The position numbers and the translations under genes are program-made. From Clostridia bacterium (GTDB lineage Bacteria; Bacillota_A; Clostridia; Oscillospirales; CAG-272), in assembly GCA_017452945.1 (NCBI GenBank), contig JAFTLD010000090.1, forward strand, positions 1-12,711: 12,711 nt of DNA. Reading direction: 5' to 3'. Below are positions 5,341-12,690 of this stretch, piece after piece (within the stretch, counting starts at the first letter, position 1; the number at the start of each line of letters is the position of its first letter). The notes below the pieces were generated by a model, which worked only from the letters and a program-made list of their open reading frames with translations, was not told the DNA's origin and made no database searches.

Positions 5341-6774
5341 ATGACTGCTAAAAAATTCAGATTGATCGACGTGATTTTGTCGGTCATCTGCGTAGTGTTC
5401 GTGGCAGAGGCGGCAGCGCCCGTAGCCTCGATCGGCAACAGCCAATATTTCTGGTGGCTGCTCATGATCGTTGCCTTCCTTCTGCCCTACGGCCTGATCT
5501 CCTGCGAGCTGGGTACGGCTTATGCAGGGGACGGCGGCCTTTACGACTGGATCCAAAAAGCATATCCCAACACACGCTGGGGAGCACGCGCCTCATGGTA
5601 CTATTGGATCAACTTCCCGCTTTGGATGGCCTCCTTGGCCGTCATGTGTCCCTCCTTGATCGGCACGGTGGCAGGCGTGCAGTTCGGCACGCTGCCTTCT
5701 CTTGCACTCCAGCTTGGCTTTATCTGGATCATCACGCTGATCGCGCTTTATCCCGTATGCGACAGCATCGTGATCCTGAATATCAGCGCTGCTATCAAGA
5801 TCATTCTTGCCTTGGTGCTGGGAGGCCTTGGCGTTTATTACGTGATCAACAACGGCTTTGTAAACCCCATGACTCCTGTTTCGTTCTTGCCCTCGTTCGA
5901 TCTGCACTCCCTTTCCTATATCTCGGTCATCATTTTCAATTTCTTGGGCTTTGAGGTAGTCTGCACCTATGCCGACAGCATGCAAAGCCCGCGCCGTCAG
6001 ATTCCGCTTGCCATCATTTTGGGCGGTATCGTAATCGCTGCCATCTATCTGTTCTCGGCATTCGGCATCGGTGCGGCAGTTCCCGTGACCGAAATCAGCC
6101 CCGATTCCGGCTTGATCGACGCTTTGGTCGCCATGACCGGGCAAGAGGGCGGTTGGTTTATCGCAGCAGCGGCGCTTTTGTTCTTGATCACACTGTTTGG
6201 CAACATGATCTCCTGGTCGATGGGCGTCAATTCGACCGCTGCCTATGCAGCAGACCGCGGTGACATGCCCGCACTGTTTTCGGTGCGACGCGAGAAAAAC
6301 AATATGCCCATCGGTTCGGCACTGGCTTCGGGCGTTGTTGCCTCGATCATCTGCTTAGCAGGCGTGGTTATGGAGTATTTCTTGCCCGATTCCTCGCTGT
6401 TCTGGAGCTTTTTTGCGCTCAATCTGGTTATGCTGCTGCTCTCTTACCTGCCCATCTTTCCCGCATTTCTCAAGCTGCGCAAAACCGACCCCGACACCCC
6501 CCGCCCTTTTCGGGTGCCGGGCGGAAAATATCTTCTTCCCATCATTGCCTACGTGCCGTTCATCCTGATCATTGCTGCCATCATTTTCACTGCCGTTCCC
6601 CTTTCCTTTGATGGACAAACACTTTCCTATTACCTGCCTATCACGGTTGGCTCTTTGATCGCGGTACTGATCGGTGAGCTTTTGATCGCGCTGCGCAGCG
6701 ACAAGCCGCGCAAAAAACCTATTTCAAGCGGCACGCAGGGTGCCAAAGGAGGCGCATATGCCAACAAGAATTGA
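5341..6774 (+). CDS. aguD: APC-family agmatine/putrescine antiporter
   Basis: A 477-residue permease of the amino acid-polyamine-organocation superfamily with about twelve predicted membrane helices. Family marks include the first helix with its unwound region (EAAAPVASIG, residues 23-32), GLYDWI (66-71), FNFLGFE in the sixth helix (199-205) and the loop DTPRPFRVPGG (about 415-425). By its place between aguB and aguA it should exchange external agmatine for internal putrescine. The transport specificity is inferred from context, since sequence alone would fit several amino acids or polyamines. AAGGTGA overlaps the aguB stop and precedes the ATG by four bases. The last 17 bases overlap the start of aguA, and its ribosome site lies in the permease's lysine- and glycine-rich tail. 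Confidence 0.88.
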   Translation: MTAKKFRLIDVILSVICVVFVAEAAAPVASIGNSQYFWWLLMIVAFLLPYGLISCELGTAYAGDGGLYDWIQKAYPNTRWGARASWYYWINFPLWMASLAVMCPSLIGTVAGVQFGTLPSLALQLGFIWIITLIALYPVCDSIVILNISAAIKIILALVLGGLGVYYVINNGFVNPMTPVSFLPSFDLHSLSYISVIIFNFLGFEVVCTYADSMQSPRRQIPLAIILGGIVIAAIYLFSAFGIGAAVPVTEISPDSGLIDALVAMTGQEGGWFIAAAALLFLITLFGNMISWSMGVNSTAAYAADRGDMPALFSVRREKNNMPIGSALASGVVASIICLAGVVMEYFLPDSSLFWSFFALNLVMLLLSYLPIFPAFLKLRKTDPDTPRPFRVPGGKYLLPIIAYVPFILIIAAIIFTAVPLSFDGQTLSYYLPITVGSLIAVLIGELLIALRSDKPRKKPISSGTQGAKGGAYANKN

Positions 6775-7861
6775 AAAATCCACCCCTCGTCAAGACGGTT
6801 TCCGTATGCCTGCGGAATTTGAGCTACAGGATCGCATCTGGATGCTGTGGCCCGAGCGCACCGATAACTGGCGCATGGGAGCGAAGCCCGCGCAAAAGGC
6901 ATTTGCCAACGTCGCACGTGCGATTTCCGAGTTTGAGCCCGTAACCGTTTGCGCATCCGCCAAGCAGTATTCCAACGCGCGCCGATTGCTGCCACCCGAG
7001 ATCACGGTTGTGGAAATGTCCTCGAACGACGCATGGGTGCGAGATTGCGGTCCTACCTTCCTTGTCAACGATCAGGGCTGCGTACGCGGCATTGACTGGG
7101 CGTTCAACGCCTGGGGCGGGCTTTACGACGGTTTATACTTTCCTTGGGATATGGACGATGCCGTGGCACGCAAGATCTGCGAGATCGCAGGCGTTGACAG
7201 CTACGCCACACCCGATTTCGTGCTGGAGGGCGGTTCTATCCACGTAGACGGCCAAGGCACCGTACTAACCACCGAGATGTGTCTGCTCTCTCCGGGTCGC
7301 AATCCCGATATGAACCGCGAACAGATCGAACGTATGCTTTGCGAGTATCTGAACTGCTCCAAGGTGCTTTGGATCAAGGACGGTATCGACCCGGACGAAA
7401 CCAACGGTCACATCGACGACGTGGCTTGCTTTACAGCCCCGGGTGAAGTAGCCTGCATCTGGACCGATGACCAAGATCACCCCTTTTATGCCGAGGCCAA
7501 GGCTGCCTATGACTTTTTGTGTAACCAGACCGATGCCCAAGGCCGCAAGCTCAAGGTGCATAAGCTGTGCCTGACCAAAAAGCCGGTTTACCTGGAAGGT
7601 GCAGACACCATCGACGCTGCGGACGGCACGCTGCCAAGGCATGACGGTGAGGTCAGCATTGCGTCGTATATGAACTTTCTGATCGTCAACGGCGGTGTCA
7701 TTCTCCCCCAGTACGGTGATGAGAACGATGCACTTGCCAAAGAGCAGGTACAGGCCATGTTCCCCGATCGCCGCGTGGTGGGCGTCATGACCCGAGAGGT
7801 GGCCTTTGGAGGCGGCAATATCCATTGCATCACGCAGCAGCAGCCGGCTGCAAGGGGGTAA
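6758..7861 (+). CDS. aguA: Agmatine deiminase
   Basis: A 367-residue enzyme of the guanidino-group-modifying (peptidylarginine deiminase-like) superfamily that hydrolyses agmatine to carbamoylputrescine and ammonia in the cytosol. The expected catalytic residues all appear: Asp96 in WVRDCGPT, Glu157 in VLEGGS, His218 and Asp220 in TNGHIDD, and Cys357 in GGGNIHCITQ. As far as I recall, the key ones have the same numbers in the Enterococcus faecalis enzyme, which supports the ATG at 6758 (after AAAGGAGG at 6745-6752) rather than the in-frame GTG at 6740. Overlaps the permease gene by 17 bases, indicating translational coupling. Ammonia production gives this pathway its known role in acid tolerance. 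Confidence 0.95.
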   Translation: MPTRIEKSTPRQDGFRMPAEFELQDRIWMLWPERTDNWRMGAKPAQKAFANVARAISEFEPVTVCASAKQYSNARRLLPPEITVVEMSSNDAWVRDCGPTFLVNDQGCVRGIDWAFNAWGGLYDGLYFPWDMDDAVARKICEIAGVDSYATPDFVLEGGSIHVDGQGTVLTTEMCLLSPGRNPDMNREQIERMLCEYLNCSKVLWIKDGIDPDETNGHIDDVACFTAPGEVACIWTDDQDHPFYAEAKAAYDFLCNQTDAQGRKLKVHKLCLTKKPVYLEGADTIDAADGTLPRHDGEVSIASYMNFLIVNGGVILPQYGDENDALAKEQVQAMFPDRRVVGVMTREVAFGGGNIHCITQQQPAARG

Positions 7862-7865
7862 GCAT

Positions 7866-8822
7866 ATGGAACGAATTGCAATCGCCCTTGGCGGAAACGC
7901 ACTGGGGCACGACAGCGAAACGCAGCGCGCCACGGTGGCCAGGGTGTGCCGTATATTGGTGGATTTGATTGAGCAAGGCAACGAGATCGTGATCAGCCAC
8001 GGAAACGGGCCGCAGGTGGGCATGATTCACTTAGCCTTTGATACAGGCGCTGCACAAAACGACGCCATTGCCGCCATGCCGCTTGAAGATTGCACCGCCA
8101 TGAGTCAAGGCTATATCGGCTACCATCTGCAAGCAGCACTCCAAGCCGAGCTTGCAAGGCGTGGGATGCCCTGGCAGGCGGTCAGCGTGATCACGCAGGT
8201 CACGGTTGATCCGAACGATCCCGCATTCGATCACCCCACAAAACCGATCGGTGCGTTTTATTCCAAGGAGCAGGCCGACGAGCTGCGCAAGCAAAACCCC
8301 GATTGGCAATTTGTTGAGGATGCGGGCAGAGGATATCGCCGTGTCGTTCCCTCGCCGCGCCCCCAAGAGATCGTGGAGCGCGACGCCATTCTCAGCCTGC
8401 TTGCGGGTGAGTATATCGTGATCGCATGCGGTGGCGGCGGGATTCCCAGCGTGATGACAGACGAGGGTGCGAAAAGCGTTGCTGCCGTGATCGACAAGGA
8501 TTTTGCCGCAGCCAAGCTGGCAGCCGCGGTGGGGGCAAGTACGCTCTTGATCCTGACCGCCACCGACAGCGTTTACACCGATTTCGGCAAGCCCGCGCAA
8601 AAATCACTCCCGCACCTGACGCTTGCCGACGCGGACGACCTGATGGCACAGGGGCATTTTGCCAAAGGTTCCATGCTGCCTAAGGTACAGGCGGCCATGG
8701 ATTTTGTACGCTCCTCCCCCTCCCGCCGTGCCATCATCACTTCACCTGATGCGGCACCGGAAGCTTTGCAGGGACGCGGCGGCACAGAGATCGTTGCTGC
8801 CAAGCAAGCATTTGTCCAATAA
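7866..8822 (+). CDS. aguC: Carbamate kinase of the agmatine pathway
   Basis: A 318-residue enzyme of the amino acid kinase family that transfers phosphate from carbamoyl phosphate to ADP, giving ATP, ammonia and CO2: the energy-yielding last step of the pathway. Visible motifs are ALGGNAL (7-13), SHGNGPQVG (44-52), AGRGYRRVVPSPRP (153-166), CGGGGIP (188-194), VIDKDFAAAKLA (208-219) and KGSMLPKV (257-264), all at the usual places. Length is normal for the family. The ribosome site AAGGGGG (7852-7858) lies within the last codons of aguA, and the ATG is four bases past its stop, so the operon is tightly coupled. It could also be called arcC; no arcA or arcB is present here, so the agu role is favoured. 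Last gene of the operon. Confidence 0.95.
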   Translation: MERIAIALGGNALGHDSETQRATVARVCRILVDLIEQGNEIVISHGNGPQVGMIHLAFDTGAAQNDAIAAMPLEDCTAMSQGYIGYHLQAALQAELARRGMPWQAVSVITQVTVDPNDPAFDHPTKPIGAFYSKEQADELRKQNPDWQFVEDAGRGYRRVVPSPRPQEIVERDAILSLLAGEYIVIACGGGGIPSVMTDEGAKSVAAVIDKDFAAAKLAAAVGASTLLILTATDSVYTDFGKPAQKSLPHLTLADADDLMAQGHFAKGSMLPKVQAAMDFVRSSPSRRAIITSPDAAPEALQGRGGTEIVAAKQAFVQ

Positions 8823-8878
8823 ACGAAAAAGGGCGAGAGCAAGCCCCTCCCCACGGGTTCAACTCATCATAGCACAAA

Positions 8879-8907
8879 ATCGGCAGAGGCGCAATGCCTC
8901 TGCCGAT
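8879..8907 (-). terminator. Terminator between the convergent agu operon and rhamnosidase-like gene
   Basis: ATCGGCAGAGGC (8879-8890) and GCCTCTGCCGAT (8896-8907) form a perfect 12-bp stem with a 5-base loop. On the minus strand the stem runs into ATTTTG, giving a short U-tract, and it lies 15 bases past the stop of the gene at 8923-10620. On the plus strand no T-run follows, so it is a weaker end for the agmatine operon. A minor GGGC/GCCC hairpin preceding TTTTT on the minus strand lies at 8824-8847. Confidence 0.75.
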
Positions 8908-8922
8908 GATTGATGATTGGAA

Positions 8923-10620
8923 TTATCTGAGAATAAAGATGCCCTTGGGTGCCTGGATGTCAACTTTCTGATTGCCGTTTTCATCCTTGGTGACCTTAAT
9001 GTAGATCTCACCCTTGGGGGTGGGATACGTACCCTCAACCCAATCGAGGTATGCAAGCTCGGGCTTGATCTCGTAGGTGTTGGGAGAGATGGAACGAACA
9101 CCCATGACGTAGGAGGACATGTAGGGGCAAGGACCGGAAGCCCAGCCGTGGCACAGGGAGTGACGGAACTTGACGTAGCAATATGCGCCGTAGTCACCGT
9201 GGATATCAACCTTGCCTTCGGGCACGATCTCGTCAATTCTTCCTGCATTTTCCATCCAGGAGAGGTGGAAATCTTCCCAGAAGGTGGTAGCGCCCATGTC
9301 AAGCATACCGCCCCAGTATTCCTTGATATCGTCCAAAGCGCCTGCATAGTCGCCCGCCAGTGCCTTGGCCTTGAGGATATAGTAACCGAAGAAGGTGGAA
9401 TAGCCGTGTCCGCCGCCGGGAGCGATCATGGTGTCGTTGGTTTCCTTTGCATCTGCAAGACCTGCCAGTACCAAAAGTGCTGCTGCCTGCTTAGAGCCGC
9501 AGGGATCCGGTACGTGCTTTCTCATGCGCACTGCTGCCATGGCGCACTTTTCTGCAAGTGCAACATCACCCAAGGTGTAGAGCAGCGAGGTACCCTTATC
9601 CAGCGCGATCTTGAGAAGTCCCTGCAGACCTGCATGGATCGCACCGGGATTGTCGTTGTTGGGCCAGTCCATAAATCTGTTTTCGGGCATGTGCTCCACG
9701 CCGTCCTCGTCTACGCAATCAGCCAGTACGTTCATCAGGTCGTGAATGTACTCTCTCTGCTGAGACAGGTAAACGGTATCGCCCACGGTTCTGTACCAGT
9801 CGTGCTGAATGATCAGCCACCACATGGAATAAGAGGAAATGCCGTTCATCCAAGTGCCGACGGGGGTTTCGTCACGCACGACGTCCAGAGATCTGGGTAC
9901 GATGTCGGTGTAACCGAAGGTGGTCAGAATGGTCTTGACCTCGGTGTGCATGTCACCGATCCAAACCAATCTGTCACGCTTGATGCCGTCCCACAGGTAT
10001 TCCTGCATGTTCAGATGCGCGGTATACGCAGCGGTATCCCAGATCTGATTCAGGCGCTCATCCGAGCAACGGAAGGTACCCTTATATTCCAGATCCATAT
10101 AGTGGAATACGCCCTGAATTGCCTTGAAGGTAATAAAACCGGTTTCCTCAAGCAACTCAATGTAGAGGAAACGGTAACCGGTCTCGTTGGTCTCCACGCC
10201 GGAGTACATAGCGAGATCATACGTAGTGTCACGAATCGCGTGGTCGTTGGTGGTGTTCTTGACACCCAGAGGAGTCAGAGCCTCCATAACGCTCTCGCCA
10301 AAGCGAACTGCGATCTTGGCCGCACCGTTGTAGCCTGAGCCGTTTGCCATCCAAGTGTGGAAACGAGCAGAGCCTGCAAACTCAATGCCGAAGTCCAAAA
10401 GAATTGCCGCGTGGGGCTTGCCGGGCTCGTTTTTGAGCGTGCAGTTGTCCTGGCCGACCACCAGCGTGATCTGGTTGCTCTTTTCGTCCAGCAGATTCTC
10501 CGCACCGGTCACATTACCCTGCGTCCAAACGATTCTCTTGGGAACCAGATATCTTCTTGTACGGGGATCGACGTTCTCGCCCGCCAGATCCGTAAATTTG
10601 TCAATTACCTTTTTTGCCAT
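8923..10620 (-). CDS. GH78-type alpha-L-rhamnosidase-like six-hairpin glycosidase
   Basis: A 565-residue protein with no signal peptide, so it should act in the cytosol on an imported glycoside. An N-terminal beta-rich part (about 1-185) precedes an (alpha/alpha)6 barrel and a short C-terminal beta domain. Marks of rhamnosidase-type barrels are WDGIKRDRLVWIGDMHTE (210-227), which corresponds to the acidic DGPKRDR..W.GD motif, FWEDF (457-461) with a candidate catalytic Glu459, and SLCHGWASGP (498-507). At 565 residues it is shorter than most GH78 enzymes, which carry extra N-terminal beta domains. The substrate is not certain; other six-hairpin activities remain possible. The start at 10620 has AAAGGG eight bases upstream and a good promoter at 10664-10692. 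It is monocistronic and convergent with the agmatine operon, with no evident functional link. Confidence 0.75.
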   Translation of the reverse strand: MAKKVIDKFTDLAGENVDPRTRRYLVPKRIVWTQGNVTGAENLLDEKSNQITLVVGQDNCTLKNEPGKPHAAILLDFGIEFAGSARFHTWMANGSGYNGAAKIAVRFGESVMEALTPLGVKNTTNDHAIRDTTYDLAMYSGVETNETGYRFLYIELLEETGFITFKAIQGVFHYMDLEYKGTFRCSDERLNQIWDTAAYTAHLNMQEYLWDGIKRDRLVWIGDMHTEVKTILTTFGYTDIVPRSLDVVRDETPVGTWMNGISSYSMWWLIIQHDWYRTVGDTVYLSQQREYIHDLMNVLADCVDEDGVEHMPENRFMDWPNNDNPGAIHAGLQGLLKIALDKGTSLLYTLGDVALAEKCAMAAVRMRKHVPDPCGSKQAAALLVLAGLADAKETNDTMIAPGGGHGYSTFFGYYILKAKALAGDYAGALDDIKEYWGGMLDMGATTFWEDFHLSWMENAGRIDEIVPEGKVDIHGDYGAYCYVKFRHSLCHGWASGPCPYMSSYVMGVRSISPNTYEIKPELAYLDWVEGTYPTPKGEIYIKVTKDENGNQKVDIQAPKGIFILR

Positions 10621-10663
10621 TTTGAATACCCTTTCTGTGCATGGTTTGGTATTTTACGATTTG

Positions 10664-10692
10664 ATTATACCATAGACTTTAGTTAATTGCAA
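10664..10692 (-). promoter_or_regulatory. Promoter for the rhamnosidase-like gene
   Basis: On the minus strand, TTGCAA (10687-10692) and TATAAT (10664-10669) have a 17-base spacer, and the -10 is extended (TGGTATAAT). The ATG at 10620 is about 37 bases past the expected start. Confidence 0.75.
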
Positions 10693-10805
10693 TAAGTTTG
10701 GGAAATTTCGTACGAGTTTTTGTCATGAAATACGCGTATAACGGAGAGTATTTCGAGTTTTTCCACATTGTTTTGCCTTATACTTTAAGAAATATTGCGT
10801 GTTGC

Positions 10806-10902
10806 GCGTAACGGGGGACAGGCCCTTGTTACACCGCATGTTCGGTTTTCGTATCGTGTTTGGCTGTGACGCGGCGTAACAATGCTCCGTCCCCGGTTAC
10901 GC
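10806..10902. repeat. REP-like palindrome pair 1
   Basis: Two 32-base arms (10806-10837 and 10871-10902) are imperfect reverse complements. Each carries the GCGTAAC(G/C)GGGGAC core and a GTTAC(A/G)CCGC end, and each arm also has an internal GTAAC/GTTAC palindrome. The spacing between arms is 33 bases. The GTAAC...GGGGACGG...GTTAC wording matches a REP-type family that I associate with RAYT (Y1) transposases elsewhere; no such transposase is in the window. The flanking stretch 10693-10805 is AT-rich and shows nothing further. Confidence 0.6.
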
Positions 10903-10941
10903 ACATTCCCGAACGCATTGTTGGATTTTTTCGCTTTTGGA

Positions 10942-10983
10942 CGTAGGGCGGGGGCTTGCTCCCGTAGGGCTGGGGCTTGCTCC
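10942..10983. repeat. Tandem duplication of a 21-base unit
   Basis: Two adjacent 21-base units (10942-10962 and 10963-10983) differ at one base. They begin CGTAGGG and contain GGGGCTTGCTCC. The duplication lies between the two REP-like pairs. In one frame it encodes repeated REQAPAL, but the frame has no ribosome site and is not a credible gene. A related GGGGCTTGCTC occurs on the minus strand at 8838-8848. Confidence 0.6.
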
Positions 10984-11001
10984 CGCAGCACAGACAAGCG
11001 T

Positions 11002-11080
11002 GTAACAGGGGGACGGCTCCCATGTTACGTTGCAAGGCCCAAGGCCGAGGCAATGCAACTTGGTTCCGTCCCCCTGTTAC
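11002..11080. repeat. REP-like palindrome pair 2
   Basis: GTAACAGGGGGACGG (11002-11016) and CCGTCCCCCTGTTAC (11066-11080) are perfect 15-base complements, and homology extends inward over about 35 bases per arm with one indel. It is a second, less decayed copy of the family at 10806-10902. Its right end lies 22 bases past the stop of the minus-strand methyltransferase gene, so it may also mark the end of that transcript. Confidence 0.65.
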
Positions 11081-11102
11081 GCGCGCAATTTTCAACTCTA
11101 CC

Positions 11103-12020
11103 TTACGGCCACAGTGCGTCATTCATGTAGCACTTGATTGACTCCTCCAGCCAATAGGTATATTCCATATCGGGGGCGAGCTTTTCCATGGACCTGAAGC
11201 GCAGGTAGAGGTCCTTGCCGTCCGACACGTCGTGCCAGATATCGGCAAAGACAAAGTCAAATTCGCCCTTGGGGTAATGCTCCTTCGCAAAGTCAAACGC
11301 GTCGGCGTGGATAACCTTGATCTTGTCGCGGCACTCCATCTGGGGCAGCAGATTTTGCTCAAAGAGAGCAATGGCATCCGCGCTCAGATCGACCACGGTG
11401 ACCGACTCCACCTCGGGCTTTCTTGCCGCCATATACGCAAAATAGCCAAGTCCCAGCCCAAAGGTCAGCACGCGGCCGTGCGCCGCATCCAACGCGGGCT
11501 TTGTGGTGACGGTTTCATTGGGCATGAGCGTCATCCATTCGCGGCCGTTTTCCAGTACACCCGGGAACTTGAATTCGCGCATGAAAAAGCCGATCTGCGG
11601 GATCATGCGATTGTCCCTTGTCACCAAAAAATCGTTGCACACAAAGGCTTCGCACGGGGCAAGCTTCATTTGCCTGTATTCCCACTTGCCGCTTTTGCCG
11701 GGCTTGATTTTTATATTTTGATAATACGCATCATTCTCAAAATCCGCGGGATCAAGCTCATTTATCATGGGGAGAAAATAGTGGCGGAACAGATCCCTGT
11801 CCCTGCCCGACGTATCCAGACCGCACACAGCTGCCAGGCACTCGGCATACGCGTACGCGCGCGAAACACCGCACTCTTGCGCGATCTCGTCTACGACCGC
11901 AGCATCCAGCGAATCCGCTGCAATATTGAGCACAAGACTCATCATGCGCACCACGCCGTCGTTATAGGTGCGGATGGTTTCGGGCTTCAGGCCCGATATT
12001 TGCTTGATCGTTGTTTCCAT
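11103..12020 (-). CDS. SAM-dependent methyltransferase / spermidine synthase-like protein
   Basis: A 305-residue protein with a C-terminal class I (Rossmann) methyltransferase fold. Motif I is VLTFGLGLGYFAYMAA (184-199), the acidic SAM-ribose residue is in VVDLSADAI (209-217), then IHADAFDF (237-244) and FDFVFADIWHD (254-264). The N-terminal ~180 residues are not recognised and look partly helical. The arrangement recalls spermidine synthase-like proteins, but I do not see the residues that would make it a polyamine synthase, and the true substrate is unknown. The ATG at 12020 is chosen because GGAGGG lies just upstream; an ATG at 12032 would place that site inside the frame. It has its own promoter (12049-12077) and is divergent from the DUF2752 gene. 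Any polyamine link to the agmatine operon is speculative. Confidence 0.75.
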   Translation of the reverse strand: METTIKQISGLKPETIRTYNDGVVRMMSLVLNIAADSLDAAVVDEIAQECGVSRAYAYAECLAAVCGLDTSGRDRDLFRHYFLPMINELDPADFENDAYYQNIKIKPGKSGKWEYRQMKLAPCEAFVCNDFLVTRDNRMIPQIGFFMREFKFPGVLENGREWMTLMPNETVTTKPALDAAHGRVLTFGLGLGYFAYMAARKPEVESVTVVDLSADAIALFEQNLLPQMECRDKIKVIHADAFDFAKEHYPKGEFDFVFADIWHDVSDGKDLYLRFRSMEKLAPDMEYTYWLEESIKCYMNDALWP

Positions 12021-12048
12021 GTATCCCTCCATGCTTCATACTGCTTTG

Positions 12049-12077
12049 ATTATACCATATTTTCCCGTTTGCGTCAA
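12049..12077 (-). promoter_or_regulatory. Promoter for the methyltransferase-like gene
   Basis: On the minus strand, TTGACG (12072-12077) and TATAAT (12049-12054) are 17 bases apart, with an extended -10 (TGGTATAAT). The ATG at 12020 is about 22 bases past the expected start. Confidence 0.8.
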
Positions 12078-12091
12078 TAAAAAAAGCACAC

Positions 12092-12120
12092 TTGACAAAC
12101 AGAGCGGGATTTGATAAAAT
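12092..12120 (+). promoter_or_regulatory. Promoter for the DUF2752 gene
   Basis: TTGACA (12092-12097) and TAAAAT (12115-12120) have a 17-base spacer. Its -35 lies only 14 bases from that of the divergent methyltransferase promoter. AAAGGAG (12137-12143) then precedes the ATG by seven bases. Confidence 0.8.
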
Positions 12121-12150
12121 GGTGCATATCAGAGGGAAAGGAGCAAGGGC

Positions 12151-12537
12151 ATGAAACAGTTTTTCTCGCGCAAATGGGTGCGCGTATTCCTGACCCACTT
12201 ATTATTGCTCAGTGTTGTGGGGCTCATCGTATCCGCTGTTTCACTGCTGCTTGGCAGTACCTGCCCGACTTACCTGATATTCGGCATCTGCTGTCCCTTT
12301 TGCGGCATGACGCGCGCGCACTTGGCAGCGCTTCAACTGGATTTTGCCTCTGCTTTTTATTACCATCCCGTATTTTTTACAGGCCTGCCCTTTTTATGGA
12401 TGCTGATCCACCAACAGCTTTTCACAAAAAAATGGGCACGCGTGCTTTGGTGGGTGCTGATCATGATTTTGGGCACCGCTCTTGGTGTGACCTATATCGT
12501 GCGCGTTTGCACACTGGGATTTGATTTTTTCGCATAA
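12151..12537 (+). CDS. DUF2752 membrane protein
   Basis: A 128-residue membrane protein with three predicted helices (about 11-34, 72-90 and 98-120). The family signature is CPFCGMTRAHLAALQLDFASA (start at residue 48), with the CPxCGxTRA core followed by a conserved FxYHP-like stretch (YYHPVFF, 70-76). Five cysteines are present (38, 47, 48, 51 and 120), so a metal or redox role is conceivable, but DUF2752 proteins have no established function that I can name. The length is normal for the family. The start is supported by its ribosome site and promoter. It is apparently monocistronic and followed six bases after the stop by a strong hairpin. Confidence 0.85.
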   Translation: MKQFFSRKWVRVFLTHLLLLSVVGLIVSAVSLLLGSTCPTYLIFGICCPFCGMTRAHLAALQLDFASAFYYHPVFFTGLPFLWMLIHQQLFTKKWARVLWWVLIMILGTALGVTYIVRVCTLGFDFFA

Positions 12538-12542
12538 TACCT

Positions 12543-12571
12543 CAATAGCACCGCTGCTGGCGGTGCTATTG
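12543..12571 (+). terminator. Perfect 12-bp hairpin after the DUF2752 gene
   Basis: CAATAGCACCGC (12543-12554) and GCGGTGCTATTG (12560-12571) are exact complements with a 5-base loop, starting five bases past the stop codon. No U-run follows on either strand, so it may protect the 3' end or be part of the adjoining repeat instead of acting as an intrinsic terminator. Confidence 0.5.
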
Positions 12572-12604
12572 CCGAAGAGAGCCGAACTCACACGGTTTTG
12601 AGCG

Positions 12605-12690
12605 GCAAATATCTGCACCTGCTGCAGAAAAAATTCTCGCAATATCTTATATTGCTTCGCATTTTTTCTTGGCATCTGCGAAATATTTGC
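12605..12690. repeat. Structured, probably dispersed intergenic element at the window edge
   Basis: GCAAATAT (12605-12612) and ATATTTGC (12683-12690) enclose a hairpin made of AGAAAAAA/TTTTTTCT (12626-12633 with 12662-12669) and an inner GCAATAT-CTT-ATATTGC (12639-12655). The nested pairing and the lack of a credible gene suggest a folded RNA or repeat; the stretch 12572-12711 may be one element that continues past the window. The minus-strand open frame through it overlaps the DUF2752 gene and has no ribosome site. Confidence 0.45.

Noticed and set aside
6740..6757. In-frame GTG start for agmatine deiminase
   Set aside because: The AAAGGAGG site lies inside that extension, and the ATG at 6758 gives catalytic residue numbers that fit the known enzyme.
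8917..10338. A 473-codon open frame on the plus strand opposite the rhamnosidase-like gene
   Set aside because: It is the antisense shadow of a gene with recognisable family motifs, has no ribosome site, and its translation shows no domain.
10785..11130. Several 70-97-codon frames in the REP-like region, one with repeated REQAPAL
   Set aside because: They are by-products of palindromes and a tandem duplication; no ribosome sites or promoters serve them.
11103..12020. True spermidine synthase linked to putrescine from the agu operon
   Set aside because: Only the general SAM-fold motifs are visible; the polyamine-binding signature is not, and the gene is far from the operon with its own promoter.
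11232..12080. A 282-codon open frame on the plus strand opposite the methyltransferase gene
   Set aside because: It runs antisense across a coding region with SAM motifs and has no ribosome site; its end also covers the methyltransferase promoter.
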